A stretch of DNA of 64,000 nucleotides, from contig NC_059412.1 in assembly GCF_905220565.1 (NCBI RefSeq), forward strand, positions 15,410,125-15,474,124, written 5' to 3'. This document shows positions 42,774 through 53,894 of the stretch, one piece after another. The notes beneath the pieces are model-generated. The model was not told the origin of the DNA and searched no databases. It saw nothing but the letters and a program-made list of their open reading frames with translations. This DNA comes from Melitaea cinxia (Eukaryota; Arthropoda; Insecta; Lepidoptera; Nymphalidae). The first letter of the stretch is position 1, and the number at the start of each line of letters is the position of its first letter. Position numbers and translations under genes: made by a program.

Positions 42774-45700
42774 TTATTTATGTTTTAAAATGTCAATTTT
42801 TCTTTTTAACGAAGCCTTTGAAGCTTCCTCTGAGAACTCACGATTTTTTAATGTACAGTACCTCTTTATGCAAATATATGAAATATTTTCTATAAAATAA
42901 CTGCGATTTTTTTCCCAATGTACTGGACAAGCCTTTAAAAAATCGTGATCGACCGATTCTTGAACCTTATCTACTACTTTTTTAAGCACATGCTTTTCGT
43001 GTCCTATATCTTTAAGCATTCTGTTTATCACCAAAGCACAGGATTCCACATAATTTATAATATTTAAATGAGGATATTTTAAGCTCTGCTTTTCGGAATT
43101 GTATTCTTTAAATTGTAGGAATAAATGTTCTACTAAACACTTTTCCTTGGAAAATAAAATGTTATTACAGCTAGAGCAACTACAATCAAGTCTTTTAATT
43201 AAAAATCCACAAACATATGCACATGCCTGAGCTTCACCACTTGATGTTTCAGCATTACATATACTTTCAAGTTCCTCAGACAAATTTGAGGAATATGAAA
43301 AACTCTGTTGAGTGGAAGTTGTATAATTTGTGCATAAGTTTGTGGATCTGGTCAATACGTCTTTATAATTATCAATTATGGCTTCGCAGTAATCGCTCTC
43401 GCAATTCCCAGTGCTTAGGTGAGCTAGGTTGCTTAATATTGATGTTTTTAGTGCTGCAATAAATTGACCAGCGGTAGGATTGTAGTTTGCACCACAATTA
43501 CTCCGAATGCAACCAAACAGATTTTCTAGTGGGTCCTGCTGTAGCCTGCGGGTGGCAAGACTTTGAATATTTGAATGCTTATTACGGAGTTTATTCCATA
43601 ATAGTTCAATTGCATTCAGAGTCCACACCCATCCTTCTTTTGAAGGTGGTGTACGTGTGCTGCCTACAAATTTTGAAGTATTAAAAAATATTTTCATTTT
43701 CTTAAATAACGTGAGATGTGGTGTGGTTTGTTTCAAATTTGTAGCATGTATTTTCCCGCGGCGCAAATCTTTAGAGTCGCTGTTGACAGAATCAAAAAGT
43801 TGATCCATGTTTGATATGACACCTGCAGTTACAGCTGCTTCAGAAGTCAATACTCCTGAAAATATAGTGAAAATGTATTTAGAGTCTTAGATGTCTTTAT
43901 TGCTTGATGAATAATAAAAAAACAAGGTTGTGATAATAGATTGAAATAATATTATCATAACAATACCTTCTGAAATTTATGCCATCATCCCAGCAGCAAC
44001 TGTATGACTCAACGTTTGTGCTGCCAGCTTAACCTTCATTTTTTGCCTGCTGTTCGGATTGAGGTGTTCTAATTTTAAGGCAGGAGCAAAAACAAAATTG
44101 GGGTTCTGGTTGTCCAGTTCATAAAAAGTTTTTATGTGGCTCCATTTTGCAACTCCTAAAATAAAGAATTTCATGTAATATATCTTCTAAATAGATAAGA
44201 TATATAATGATAAATATTCTCACTTCTTATACTATTTTTAATTCTTACCTATTCCACTTTTGTTGCTAGATGTTATTTGTGTAGTGCACTGGATATCATA
44301 TTTCAGAAATAAATTTCTGAAACACTTTAGAAGATGCGGTGGGTCATACATACTGATAATCTCTATATTATCTATATTAATTGAGGGTTTTTCGGTAGTG
44401 GCACCCAAGATGGACAAAGCTCGTCGATTTACCCCATCCATATCGCAAACCATCACCGGTATGTTAAGACCTGCCGCACGACATTCACGTATTATCTGCA
44501 AAAAAAAAAACAACTGGCAATTAATACAATACATAACCTGCAGTTTACGCAGTCATCATCATTAGCCTTATTCCGTTTACTGTTGTACATAGGCCTCCTT
44601 CAATAAACGCCAAGACGGCCAATCCCCTGCCACTCCCATCCAGCCCAGACCGGCATAAATTAAGTTTTCACAGTATCTAAAATTATTATTTAACATCTAT
44701 GTTTCAAATTAGTTTTGCTAAATATGTCACCCATGTGCTGTGCATCTGCTACTTCAGAAAGATAACACTGGAATATAGTTCTGAGTTGTATTTGTACAAC
44801 TCAGAACTTGTAATTGTTGTGTAATAACATACCTCTTTTATCAAGACTGCTAATCGGTCTGCTGTAACATACTCGCTTGATAAGTAATAAGCCACAGGCT
44901 GCTTAATCCTCTTTCTAATGCCAGCTAACATAAATACAAGAGCGTGTGATGCTATTTGTGGTGATCTGCCTTGAAGTCCATGGTCTTGAAAACCTTCTAT
45001 TATATCTGTCTTTCGGTTGTACATGATATTTTTTTTTATTGACATTTCATCAAACATGATAATGTATTCATTGTCTGATGCAGTTTGAAGTTCTGCTGTT
45101 CTTTTTAAAACAGAAAAAATACATTCGTTAACTCCAACTTTAAGGGAGAATTTGCTCAAAAGAAATTTTAGAGTAGATTCAGATGGTAGACAAAATAACC
45201 TTCTCAACAGTCTATAACACGTTGGTGATCTTTTATATAATCTGAGAGCTGTTACTTTTTCTTCAGTAGTCCATCTCCTTCCTTTAGTTTTTTTTTTTAC
45301 GTTTTTGATCTGTGCTTGCAGCAACAAGGCAAATGTAGGAGTAATATTTTTCATCAACATATCAATAGACTTGTTTTTATGTAATACTTTTAACATGTCT
45401 TTATTTTTCAATGTTTTTATTCTATTTCGCAGTTGCCAAATATGTTTTAAATGTTTCCTGCATTTTGTCAACAGATATTGTTCTTTTGGGGTTTTAGGTT
45501 GCCGTGTTGGTGTCTGAGATAGATGGTTGATTTTACTCAAAACATTATTTTCTGCACATGAAGCATATGACACATGCGAAGTCCCAGGTTGAGGTTTAAG
45601 TCTAGGTTTTTTCATGGTGGGTACTGGTTTTGGTTCAGAATAGCAGTTGGTAATGTCATTCAATACTTTCAGATGACAATGTGATGGACCTGGTTGAGGT

Positions 45701-47548
45701 TCAGTCTGAAATTTAAATAAATAAATGTTGTAATAATAGTAATAATAATCATATAAACTTACTTACTTACTTACTACTACCACTGCAACAATAGTTGTAA
45801 TAACAAAATAATCTAACATCGGGTCACCTTACTCACCAACAGGAACACAATACTGCTTTAAAACAGTATTATTTAGCTGTGGTCTTCACTGGCTGGCTAA
45901 TCACAGAAAAATTCATAAATCCATTTTAGCATTATTGAGTAACAAGTTTTCAAACATTGTCATAAACTTTTGCATTTGTAAAATTAGTATGATTCACGAT
46001 TCAGACTGTAATATCCCACTGTTGGGCATAGGCCTCTTCCCCATGTAGGATAAGGATTGGAGCTTAATCCACCATGCTGCTCCAATGCAGGTTGGCGGAT
46101 ATATTCCCTACTATACTATGAGTAACGATTGCTATCAGGTGTACATGATAACAACCGGGACCGACGGCTTAACGTGCTCTCCGAGGCACCAGAAAACCCA
46201 GACCACGGCAAACATCTGTATGGCCAATACAAATGTTGTCGTGTGTGGGATCGAACCCGCAACCTCCCGCGCAATAGCCAATCACAATCCAGTGCTGTGA
46301 CCGCTGCGCCAACGCGACGGCAGCATTATTTATTTAAAAATTTAGTAGGATATCCCTTAAACTAGCTTAAGTTCTGAACCAACAGACAGAAAGTCTATTG
46401 CTTTCCATACTCCAAACATTTTGACATGAAACTACTACAAACAAACCTACTATGTGAAATTTCAAATGACTTTATATTATGTTAAATATTATAATAACAC
46501 TAGCTTCTGCGCGCGACTTCGTCCCTGTGGAATAGGATCAAATCTGTCATATATACTTATGATTTGTGCGAAACTAACCTTTTACGCAGCGGAAGCTCTC
46601 AAAAGGATAAAAAAACCGATTTTGAAACATTCTTCATTGGTGCTACGCTTCTAATGGTCCTAGCGTGATTATATATAGCCTATAGCCTTCCTCGATAAAT
46701 AGGCTATCTAACACTGAAAGAATTTTTCAAATAGGACAGTAGATCCTGAGATTAGCGCGTTCAAACAAGCAAACAAACAAACAAACAAACTCTTCAGCTT
46801 TATAATATTAGTATAGATTAATTATATACCTCTTTGATGTCATCTGGAACAGCAAATCTGTGAAGCTTCTTTGAAGTTTCAGGGTAATCACTAAATGATG
46901 TCCTTGAAAAATGTCTATTACAGAGCATTAAATGTCGTGTATGAAGTTTTTGCTGAAATTCTGGAGACCAGTGCTCTTTATCAGGAAAGCAGTACTTTGC
47001 CCATAATTCACAGCTGAAATAAAATTATAACTATATCAAAATAACAAACTGACTGGGATAGTTGATTGTGAAGTAGAATCAACCTAATATAATAAAACAC
47101 TGCTCTACTTATGAGAGTAGTGATACATAAAGATAAAATTGCATCAACGCTGCCATCCCCGGTGTGCATTGGACTTTACAGAACAAAATGTTATGACAAA
47201 TGGCTGATTTCATTTTGTTGTTTGGGGCTGTAGTGCTACTCACAAAAATTAAATTGGAAGATTGGGTGGAAGGCTTCATAGCTGTAGTTTAGTAGCTTTG
47301 TTGTTGTAACACATACATCTAGTTCTAGAGTCTAGACTAGATATCACTTGTTCGAAGTCCTGGTACAACTCATACAATGTTCTATATATAATTAGATAAT
47401 TTATCATAAATTTTATAAATACATACCGTAATGTGTTCGTTATACCGGGTTTAGGAAAGCGAAACAATTTAGTCAGCGAGTCCTCAGCCGGTGAACGTCC
47501 GCACTTATAACATCGGCGTTGATTTTCCGCGTTATTTACCGAAGACAT
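42774..47548 (-). CDS. THAP9-like P-element transposase-derived gene, one in-frame stop
   Basis: Six exons: 47548-47427, 47013-46830, 45705-44833, 44495-44249, 44155-43967 and 43855-42774. All junctions are GT-AG with consistent phase, 898 codons plus stop; human THAP9 has 903. Exons 1-2 encode the DNA-binding THAP zinc module (CYKCGRSP...LFRFPKPG, then CELWAKYCF, LCNRHF, FAVPDD). Exon 3 contains a coiled helix, a WTTEEKVTALRLYKRS block and the first catalytic Asp (IIMFDEMSIKKN). Exon 4 has the second Asp (VMVCDMDGVNRR) and MYDPPHLLKCFRN. Exon 6 has the catalytic Glu in DPLENLFGCIRSN. Codon 535, in exon 5, is TAA (43979-43977); apart from it the gene looks intact. Either a recently inactivated transposon gene, an allele, or a sequence error. 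Confidence 0.85.
44550..44660 (+). repeat. Short dispersed repeat in intron 3
   Basis: CATCATCATTAGCCTTATTCC...TACATAGGCCTCC...ATCCCCTGCCACTCCCATCC looks like a degenerate member of the common ...CATAGGCCTCC... repeats. Confidence 0.45.
45810..45900 (-). repeat. SINE-A fragment, inverted
   Basis: GGTCACCTTACTCACCAACAG then AACACAATACTGC...AACAGTATTATTTAGCTGTG is the reverse complement of the first half of SINE-A. Confidence 0.6.
46000..46320 (-). repeat. SINE-B, full-length inverted copy in intron 2 of the THAP9-like gene
   Basis: On the minus strand: box A GCGTTGGCGCAGCGGTCACAG, box B GGTTCGATCCC, body with TGGTGCCTCGGAGAG and tail CAGTGGGATATTAC. About 320 bp; a tRNA-derived SINE. Confidence 0.8.
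46498..46820 (+). repeat. Dispersed repeat ending in (CAAA)n
   Basis: It starts ACTAGCTTCTGCGCGCGAC and continues TTCGTCCCTGTGG. It contains AGCCTATAGCCTTCCTCG and GAGATTAGCGCGTTC and ends with CAAACAAACAAACAAACAAA and TTTATAATATTAGTATAG. Relatives start at 55522 and lie around 35690. Confidence 0.65.
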
Positions 47549-48151
47549 AGTCACGTCTTAGTCACTTTTTCGAAATAGGTTCATAAAAATCGTAAAGATA
47601 ACTCAAACCACACACAAGAGTCACTATCTCAAAATATTTCAATCCCACCGAGTCGAAACAAAAATAAAATTAATATAATAAAATAAAAATTCAATTCTTA
47701 TAACCTTTTATGACAATAAACCAAAGCAATAAACAAAACAACACATTACACAACGATGGACGCTGGATAAACAAATCCGCCATTTTGATGCTCTGTGTTG
47801 CCGTCATCAGTGAATTTTTAATTTCTCGCATTAGGTCCCGATTTTTTTTTACTCTAGCCCATGGAGCATAGAGAAGAGGAGACCGATCGCTACGTACTAA
47901 AACATAGCCCACCTGTCCCTAAAAACTTGTACATAATTGTAGTTCATTTTCAGCCACCAGTCTGCGCTGCTGACGGTAAGTTGCCTCTGTGAAGTTAGCT
48001 GTTTATGTCATGTGCTTATGAGTACAAGTAAATGAAGTTAGTTGAATAATGTATTTTGTAAACAATGATTACAAATTTTCTTTGCGGCATTTGTGAGAAA
48101 ATAATCGTGCTCCGTAATTTTTTAATTTTTGACCAAAAGAAACATTAAAAA
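47549..48151. other. Divergent promoter interval between two THAP genes
   Basis: 603 bp separate the start codons of two head-to-head THAP-domain genes. It contains the block CATGGAGCATAGAGAAGAGG (47870-47889), found inverted at about 52678-52697 and in part near 53340. No TATA box was identified with confidence. Confidence 0.5.
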
Positions 48152-50461
48152 ATGGTGAAACATTGTATTGTGCGTGGATGTAAAAGAGATTTAGTCGTAG
48201 TAGAATTTGCGTCAATCATCTTTATTCAAAGTACTAAACTACCAAAGGTAATAATATCTTCATACGTTATTGATTCATAGCTGTACATTGGAATACTGAA
48301 TATGTAAAATTATTATTTGCTTAGTTAATCATGGTTTTTTTAAATAAATTAATCTTTATTGAACTTTTAAGAAATTGTTGAAATTAAGGTTAATTACAAG
48401 ATTTGCAAGTAATTACATTCTCAAAATTTATTCATTCACTTTCAGAATATCGTATTGAGGGAAAATGGGTAAAAGCTTTATCACAACAATTGACTCCAAA
48501 TCAGTTTGTGTGTGAGAAGCACTTTCGCGAAGAAGATATTAAGAAAATTGATCGATTGATTATTAATGGAGCTGAAATTATCATCCCTCGCGAAAGGTGG
48601 ACTCTTTTGAATGACAATGTCATTCCAATAAACCCTCAGGATTTGGAAAAGGACATTTCTGAAGAGGTTTGAATGCCAAAATTTATTATTTTTAGATGAT
48701 ATTGAAATATAAGAAATATCAAATCTGTTTACTTTACTTTAAAGTTGTTTTTTTTTTTTGTTACAGCAAGTTCCAATAGTGCAAAATGACATTAATAACT
48801 GATCAATCGAAAACCTGGATTATACACAACCCTTGTTAAAAATCGTTCAAGTAACAATTTAAAAGAAGATTCTCAACCAGCAGGACCCCATCATATGGAA
48901 TCACCAGAGATTGTAACAGCTAATAATGTAAAAGAATTAGATATTATTATGTTTATCATATTGTTATAGATTTGCGAGATTTTAATATTTTTTGGCTAAG
49001 ATCTAGATTAGGTAAAACCGAATTTCGGGACCGTGGGGGGATGGGGGAGGGGAGGGTGGGGAACACTACCCCTGGTACCACTATCACACCTCGGAACCCC
49101 ATGGTTATGGAGATATCGATGGTTAAAGTTTTGAGGTTAGAAGAAGAATTGGTCATCGTTAGTTAAGTGGCCTCCAATTTATGGGGTGAAATGGGGGTGG
49201 GAGGGTAGAGGGTGGTGGGGAGGGTGGGTTTTTTAGCCCCCCGTAGTGTGCGTTTCGCGTAAACCCCGTGGTTTCGAAGATATCGTGTTTGAAGTTTTGG
49301 GGTTAACTTTACGTGATTCAGAGATATTACAATACCTTAGAGCTCCGTGTCTGACTCCACCTTAACTCCGGTGCAGCGGGAAGTGCACTCATATGCTCCA
49401 TTCACCAACTTTCACATTTTATTTTCGAACAAATTTACGTAAAAACGATCTCGATTGCAAGATCAACAAACGATACGAACTGACGCTTAACGACTGACAA
49501 ATCGACATTTTTAAACAAAATAACGCGTCAGACATAATATTCTAATAAAATTAGTAACATTGCGTGCTAGAATATAGGTTTAGAAATTCGAAAAATACCC
49601 AAAACCGAATCGGAGCACCCCACTGTCCACGTGGTCTTGGTCTGTCCTACCCCTAGAGTGGTTTTTTTGTGCCGCGGAGGCGCGGAGGGAGGGCAAACCC
49701 TCGCCCGCCGTGCGAAAGCGCGCGAACGAATGCGTAGAGGAGCGGCTGAGGCTGGTCGCCTTCGGCGACCAGCCTCCGCTGCGGAACGGAGCATGAGTGA
49801 GCGTGCTTTCGCACGCAAGGGCGGAAGGGCTGCACTTCCCGCAGCGCCGGAGCCAAGCGTTCCTCTAACTTTCGAAATTCTTCTTCTAACCTCAAAACTT
49901 TAACCATGGATATCTCCATAACCATGGGGTTCCGAGGTGTGACAGTGGTACCAGGGGTAGCGTTCCCCACCCTCTCCCCCCCCCCCATCCCCCCACGGTC
50001 TCGAAATTCGGTTTTACCTAATCTAAAGCTTTACCTATTTTTTTTTTTGTACATAAATTTCAACATTAGGCCATTATCTCGAACATGTCTCCACCATCAT
50101 GTGTTACACTAGAAGAGATCCACTCATTTTCACTCAATACTGATCCAAGGATGGTGTTATTTTGCTTGTGATGAAGAGTTGATATTATATAAGATATGAA
50201 TTTTACTTTCCTAATAATCTTTCAGTGAAGGTAAATAATTTTCTCATGCTTTTTTAAATAATTTTATCTATTCATAATGCATACAGAGCATTTTATAAAA
50301 TTTATTAAGTTTTGCTCACATAATCATTTCTGATACAACAGGTTTCTTTCTCTCAACAACCAGAAATTGTTATTGATACTACATCGTCTATAGAAGATAT
50401 AAAAATGTATATGGAAACTCTGCAAGCCACTATTTTATGTAAAGGAACTGACATACACTAA
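48152..50461 (+). pseudogene. Second THAP-domain gene, damaged
   Basis: Exon-like pieces: 48152-48247 (MVKHCIVRGCKRDL..., the first C-x4-C of a THAP module, donor AAG|GTAATA); 48446-48666 (GKWVKALSQQLTPNQFVCEKHF, the Trp and C-x2-H end of the module, then an AEIIIPRERW block); 48767-48802 (short, ends in a stop); a stretch near 48840-48960 open for about 40 codons; and 50342-50461 (after ACAACAG; SFSQQPEIVIDTTSSIED...). Exon 1 ends in phase 0, but exon 2 needs phase 1, so the two halves of the THAP module do not join in frame, and later pieces contain stops. A fold-back element sits between them. It is probably a decayed THAP-domain gene. No transposase part was found. Confidence 0.55.
49004..50025. 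mobile_element. Fold-back DNA element with long inverted repeats
   Basis: 49004-49150 and 49876-50025 are inverted repeats of about 148 bp with over 90 percent identity by eye. They begin TAGATTAGGTAAAACCGAAT and contain G-runs and GGTACCACTRTCACACC. In the middle a GC-rich hairpin (49748-49760 with 49764-49776, 13-bp arms, loop TTC) is nested in further inverted segments (GTGCGAAAGC near 49711, GCTTTCGCAC near 49803). No transposase is encoded. It interrupts the damaged THAP gene. Confidence 0.8.
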
Positions 50462-51254
50462 AGGTACGATATATTTTCTTTCATTTCTTTTAATATAAAT
50501 AAAAATTTCATACTATTACACATTAGGTGAAAATTGAAAATAAACTTAAAGATTCACCTAAATCGAGGCTCCATCTAGAACTGTGACACCTGAAGTAAAA
50601 TCAAGCATCAAGTACATCTTTTAGTAGTAGTGTGAAAAGAAAGAATCTACATTACCTTTGAAAAATTCCAAATCATCTTGTAAGTCAATAGATATGTTTT
50701 TTAGGTAGCAGATTTTTTTTGTAATTATCTAACTGTATGCAAATGAACTTGTAAATAATGTAAATACATTTAAAAAGCAATTTTATGAAATAAAAAAATA
50801 TGATATTTTAATTGTTTTTTATTTATTTTACTACTATGTCGTTAAATCTAGCAAATTTTGATCTTTCATTTCTACTATCACTCAATATTTATACTAATTC
50901 ACCACTTCGCCAGTAAACCTGTATAGTAGTCACAATGCAAAGGCCACGTTTATATTGTCTCATTGTTAATTAAATAATTAACAGATAGTCTAATAATATG
51001 GATAATATATTTCTGATAATTTTAGTACTATTTATTGACTCTTAATTTACTTTGAGAAAAGTTGTATTTATAATTATAAATTATGTGAAGAAACATATTG
51101 TAAGCATCATTAAAAACAGTAATTGTGGTGTTTTTATGATTTTTATTGAAAAAAAAAATTAATAAAACCATATCAAAATATGCATAATATTGTTCATAAT
51201 TAATGAGAGACAATAATGTACTTTTTATACAAAAAAAGCTATAGAATGCTAAAG
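50462..51254. other. AT-rich, nothing recognised
   Basis: Only short frames. AATAAA occurs near 50789, possibly the end of the old THAP transcript. Confidence 0.35.
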
Positions 51255-51525
51255 GTGGTGGTTGCGGGTTCGATCCCCGCACATAACAAACATTTATATT
51301 GGCCATACAGATGTTTGCTGTGGTCTGTTTGTGCAGTCCTTTTGAGTCTCCCCACCGTGCCTCGAAGAGAATGTTATGCCGTCGGTTCCTGTTGTTATCA
51401 TGTACATCTGATAGCGATTGATAGGGAATAAATCTGCCAACCCACATTGGAGCAGCGTGGTGGATTAAGCTCTGACTTAAGCACTGACACGGGGGAAAGA
51501 GGCCTATGTACAGCAGTGGGATATT
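51255..51525 (+). repeat. SINE-B copy
   Basis: GTGGTTGCGGGTTCGATCCC (box B) with the body CCCCACCGTGCCTCGAAGAG and tail GGCCTATGTACAGCAGTGGG. The box A part is weak. Confidence 0.7.
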
Positions 51526-52659
51526 AGAGCATTACATGCTGAAGCATACAGGAAGAATACCACTAACAAATGCTATAGTTTTAACTTATTTAGTATCACA
51601 GAACAAAAAAGAAAAAATATAGACCTAATCCCAGCCGTGGGATGTTAAAATATTGATCTTATAAAAACAATTTCACATCTTACTGATAAAGTCTCAGTAT
51701 CTGTAACTTATTGAATCTATAACGATATGAAACAGATAAGTTTCTGAATGTTTTCATTCCGCTTCACACTTCACTATCTGGCAAATACTTTCTATTCAGA
51801 ACCTTTTTTAATTATATTATAGGTAATTTCATATTCGAATCTTATTAATAGTTAATCATCGTAAATATTTTAGTTAAAGTTAACATTTACAATAAATGTT
51901 AACAAAAAATAAAGGTTATAAAAAATGTATGAGTGTTATATTAACTGTGAAGTTTTATACTAAGCTTCCTATCGCAGCTTTATTGCATTGAAATAGATTA
52001 TTATTACGTAACTTAATCCAATATCGTCTACTTCTGAATGAATCTTTATTGTGAATTAATGCCCATGGTTAAAAATATGCAAACACCTCACAGACTTATA
52101 AATAAGACAGTCTTCTCTATAATTATTATTTAGTACTATCTGATCCGAAAGGCTCGTCCTTTTTTGCGAATTATCGAAGTTTAATCACTGTATTCTGATT
52201 TTTCTTTTCAATTTATGCGAAATTTTCGCATGAGTTCGCCACGTATATACACATCTCTGGAGTTGTTATATACGTTGATTTTTTTTTTTCTATCGGTCAT
52301 TGTAACTTATACTTAAAATATACATAAGTTAAAACTTAAAGAATATCAGGTAAAATGAAACCCAGTCTCTTAATTTATATGCTAGTGTAAATTCGAAACA
52401 ACATCTGTAAAAGCGTAGAAACGTGTGTATACTATTACGATAACAACTTTTACAACTTTTTGAATTGTTGTAGCTCAGAAACAGTTTTTCAGCTTGTTAG
52501 GAATTTATGCACCTTCGAATGTCAAAAAAATGATCGAACTAAATGTTGATAGACTTGATAGGTCAGTTCAAATTAGCGCACAACAGCCCGCGCTTTTATT
52601 GAGGCAACTTAGCGATCGCAGCGCTACGCTATTTCGTCGATATTTTCGGGACACTATTT
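51526..52659. other. AT-rich, nothing recognised
   Basis: No supported coding sequence. TATGCTCC-type motif material starts at about 52660. Confidence 0.4.
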
Positions 52660-52765
52660 TCTATAGCGATCGTTCTCCTCTTCTCTATGCTCCATGCTCT
52701 AGCCTCACTTGAAATAGCCCTTGAAGGTATGTCGTTGATTTGACGTATAGAGTCGACACCCCCTG

Positions 52766-52912
52766 GTATGTTTCATTAAAGTCCACTCCTTCTTTCTGGG
52801 TAAAACCCTTTGCCACTAAACGAGCCCTATATCTCACTTTGTTGTCACTTTCTAACTTTCTTTTAAAAACCCACTTGCACGGAACCACTCTGTCTGCGCT
52901 GATCGCCTTTGA
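52766..52912 (-). pseudogene. Copia RT fragment, upstream part
   Basis: The minus strand reads SKAISADRVVPCKWVFKRK, then NKVRYRARLVAKGFTQ and EGVDFNETY, the block that stands just before the RT core in copia pol. It breaks off at the same Glu-Thr-Tyr codons (GAAACATAC on the minus strand) where the copia copy at 42253 begins. Same strand and the right order suggest both belonged to one element. Confidence 0.8.
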
Positions 52913-53894
52913 ACATCTTGTATTGTATCTTTCTTTATAGTGTCTGTATTTTGGTGTACATAAAGAATAAATAAATAAATAAATAAAAATAAATTAACCG
53001 TTAACTTATACACAAAGTGAATATGAGTTGAGCAATAAAAAACATATTCTTTTTAATGAAAAACTACTTACTACTACTAAATTCAATTTACAATTACTAT
53101 TAATTAAAATATTTAAAATTTAAATATTACTATAAAACTGTTTAATACACTCATTTGAAATTTGAATGCTTCATCAAAAAATGTGACTGACCGTATAGGG
53201 GATTGCGTTCCGTTTTATATAGTAACCAGTATAACTGGCTATAAATATATAGGAACGGCTTTACACTTATAGTATACTAAATTGACGTCACACTTTAAAG
53301 TGGTCACAGTGCATATCGGAACATATCCTTATCTCCTCATCTCTCTATGCTCCATGTCCTCATCTTTAATGACAGTGACAAATGAAGCCAAAAAGAGAAT
53401 TTCATTTTGAGTGATAGTGTCATAAACACTGTTAATAATTTTGTTAAGTTTTTATTAACTCTTTAATACAGTTTTATATTAAGAAAATTACGGCAAATAT
53501 AAAGTTACCATTTCTACTATACAATTTGTTTTCGGAGCTCCTCAACAGAAATTGATTATGTATTGATACTATGCGTGGTGAATCATCATCTTAAAACAAG
53601 GATTGACATTTTATTCACGTTCATATTGTTTGCCTTAAGGTAATTACTAAAAATTTTGGTCTTTATTTAAACTTTCATACTATATTATTAAAATCAATAC
53701 AATATTGCACGATAAACAAATACGTTATTCTGGATTCTTTTTGATTTTTATTAAAAAACAGCTACTAGACTTCTTGATGTGATTCAACAGTATTTAACTA
53801 TTTACTCTTAAATATAAACAATAAAAAAAGTGTTCCTCTTCCGTTTGATTCAGAAAGTCGAAAAATAATTTCAGAGTGTCCTTAGAGATAAACA
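52913..53894. other. CHMP2A upstream flank
   Basis: (AAAT)n at about 52967-52990. A partial CTCTCTATGCTCCATG motif lies near 53344-53360. The CHMP2A promoter and 5' UTR should be at the right side, but no TATA box or initiator is convincing. Confidence 0.4.

Noticed and set aside
49567..49988. Ala/Arg-rich open frames
   Set aside because: They run through the inverted repeats and hairpin of the fold-back element in both directions.
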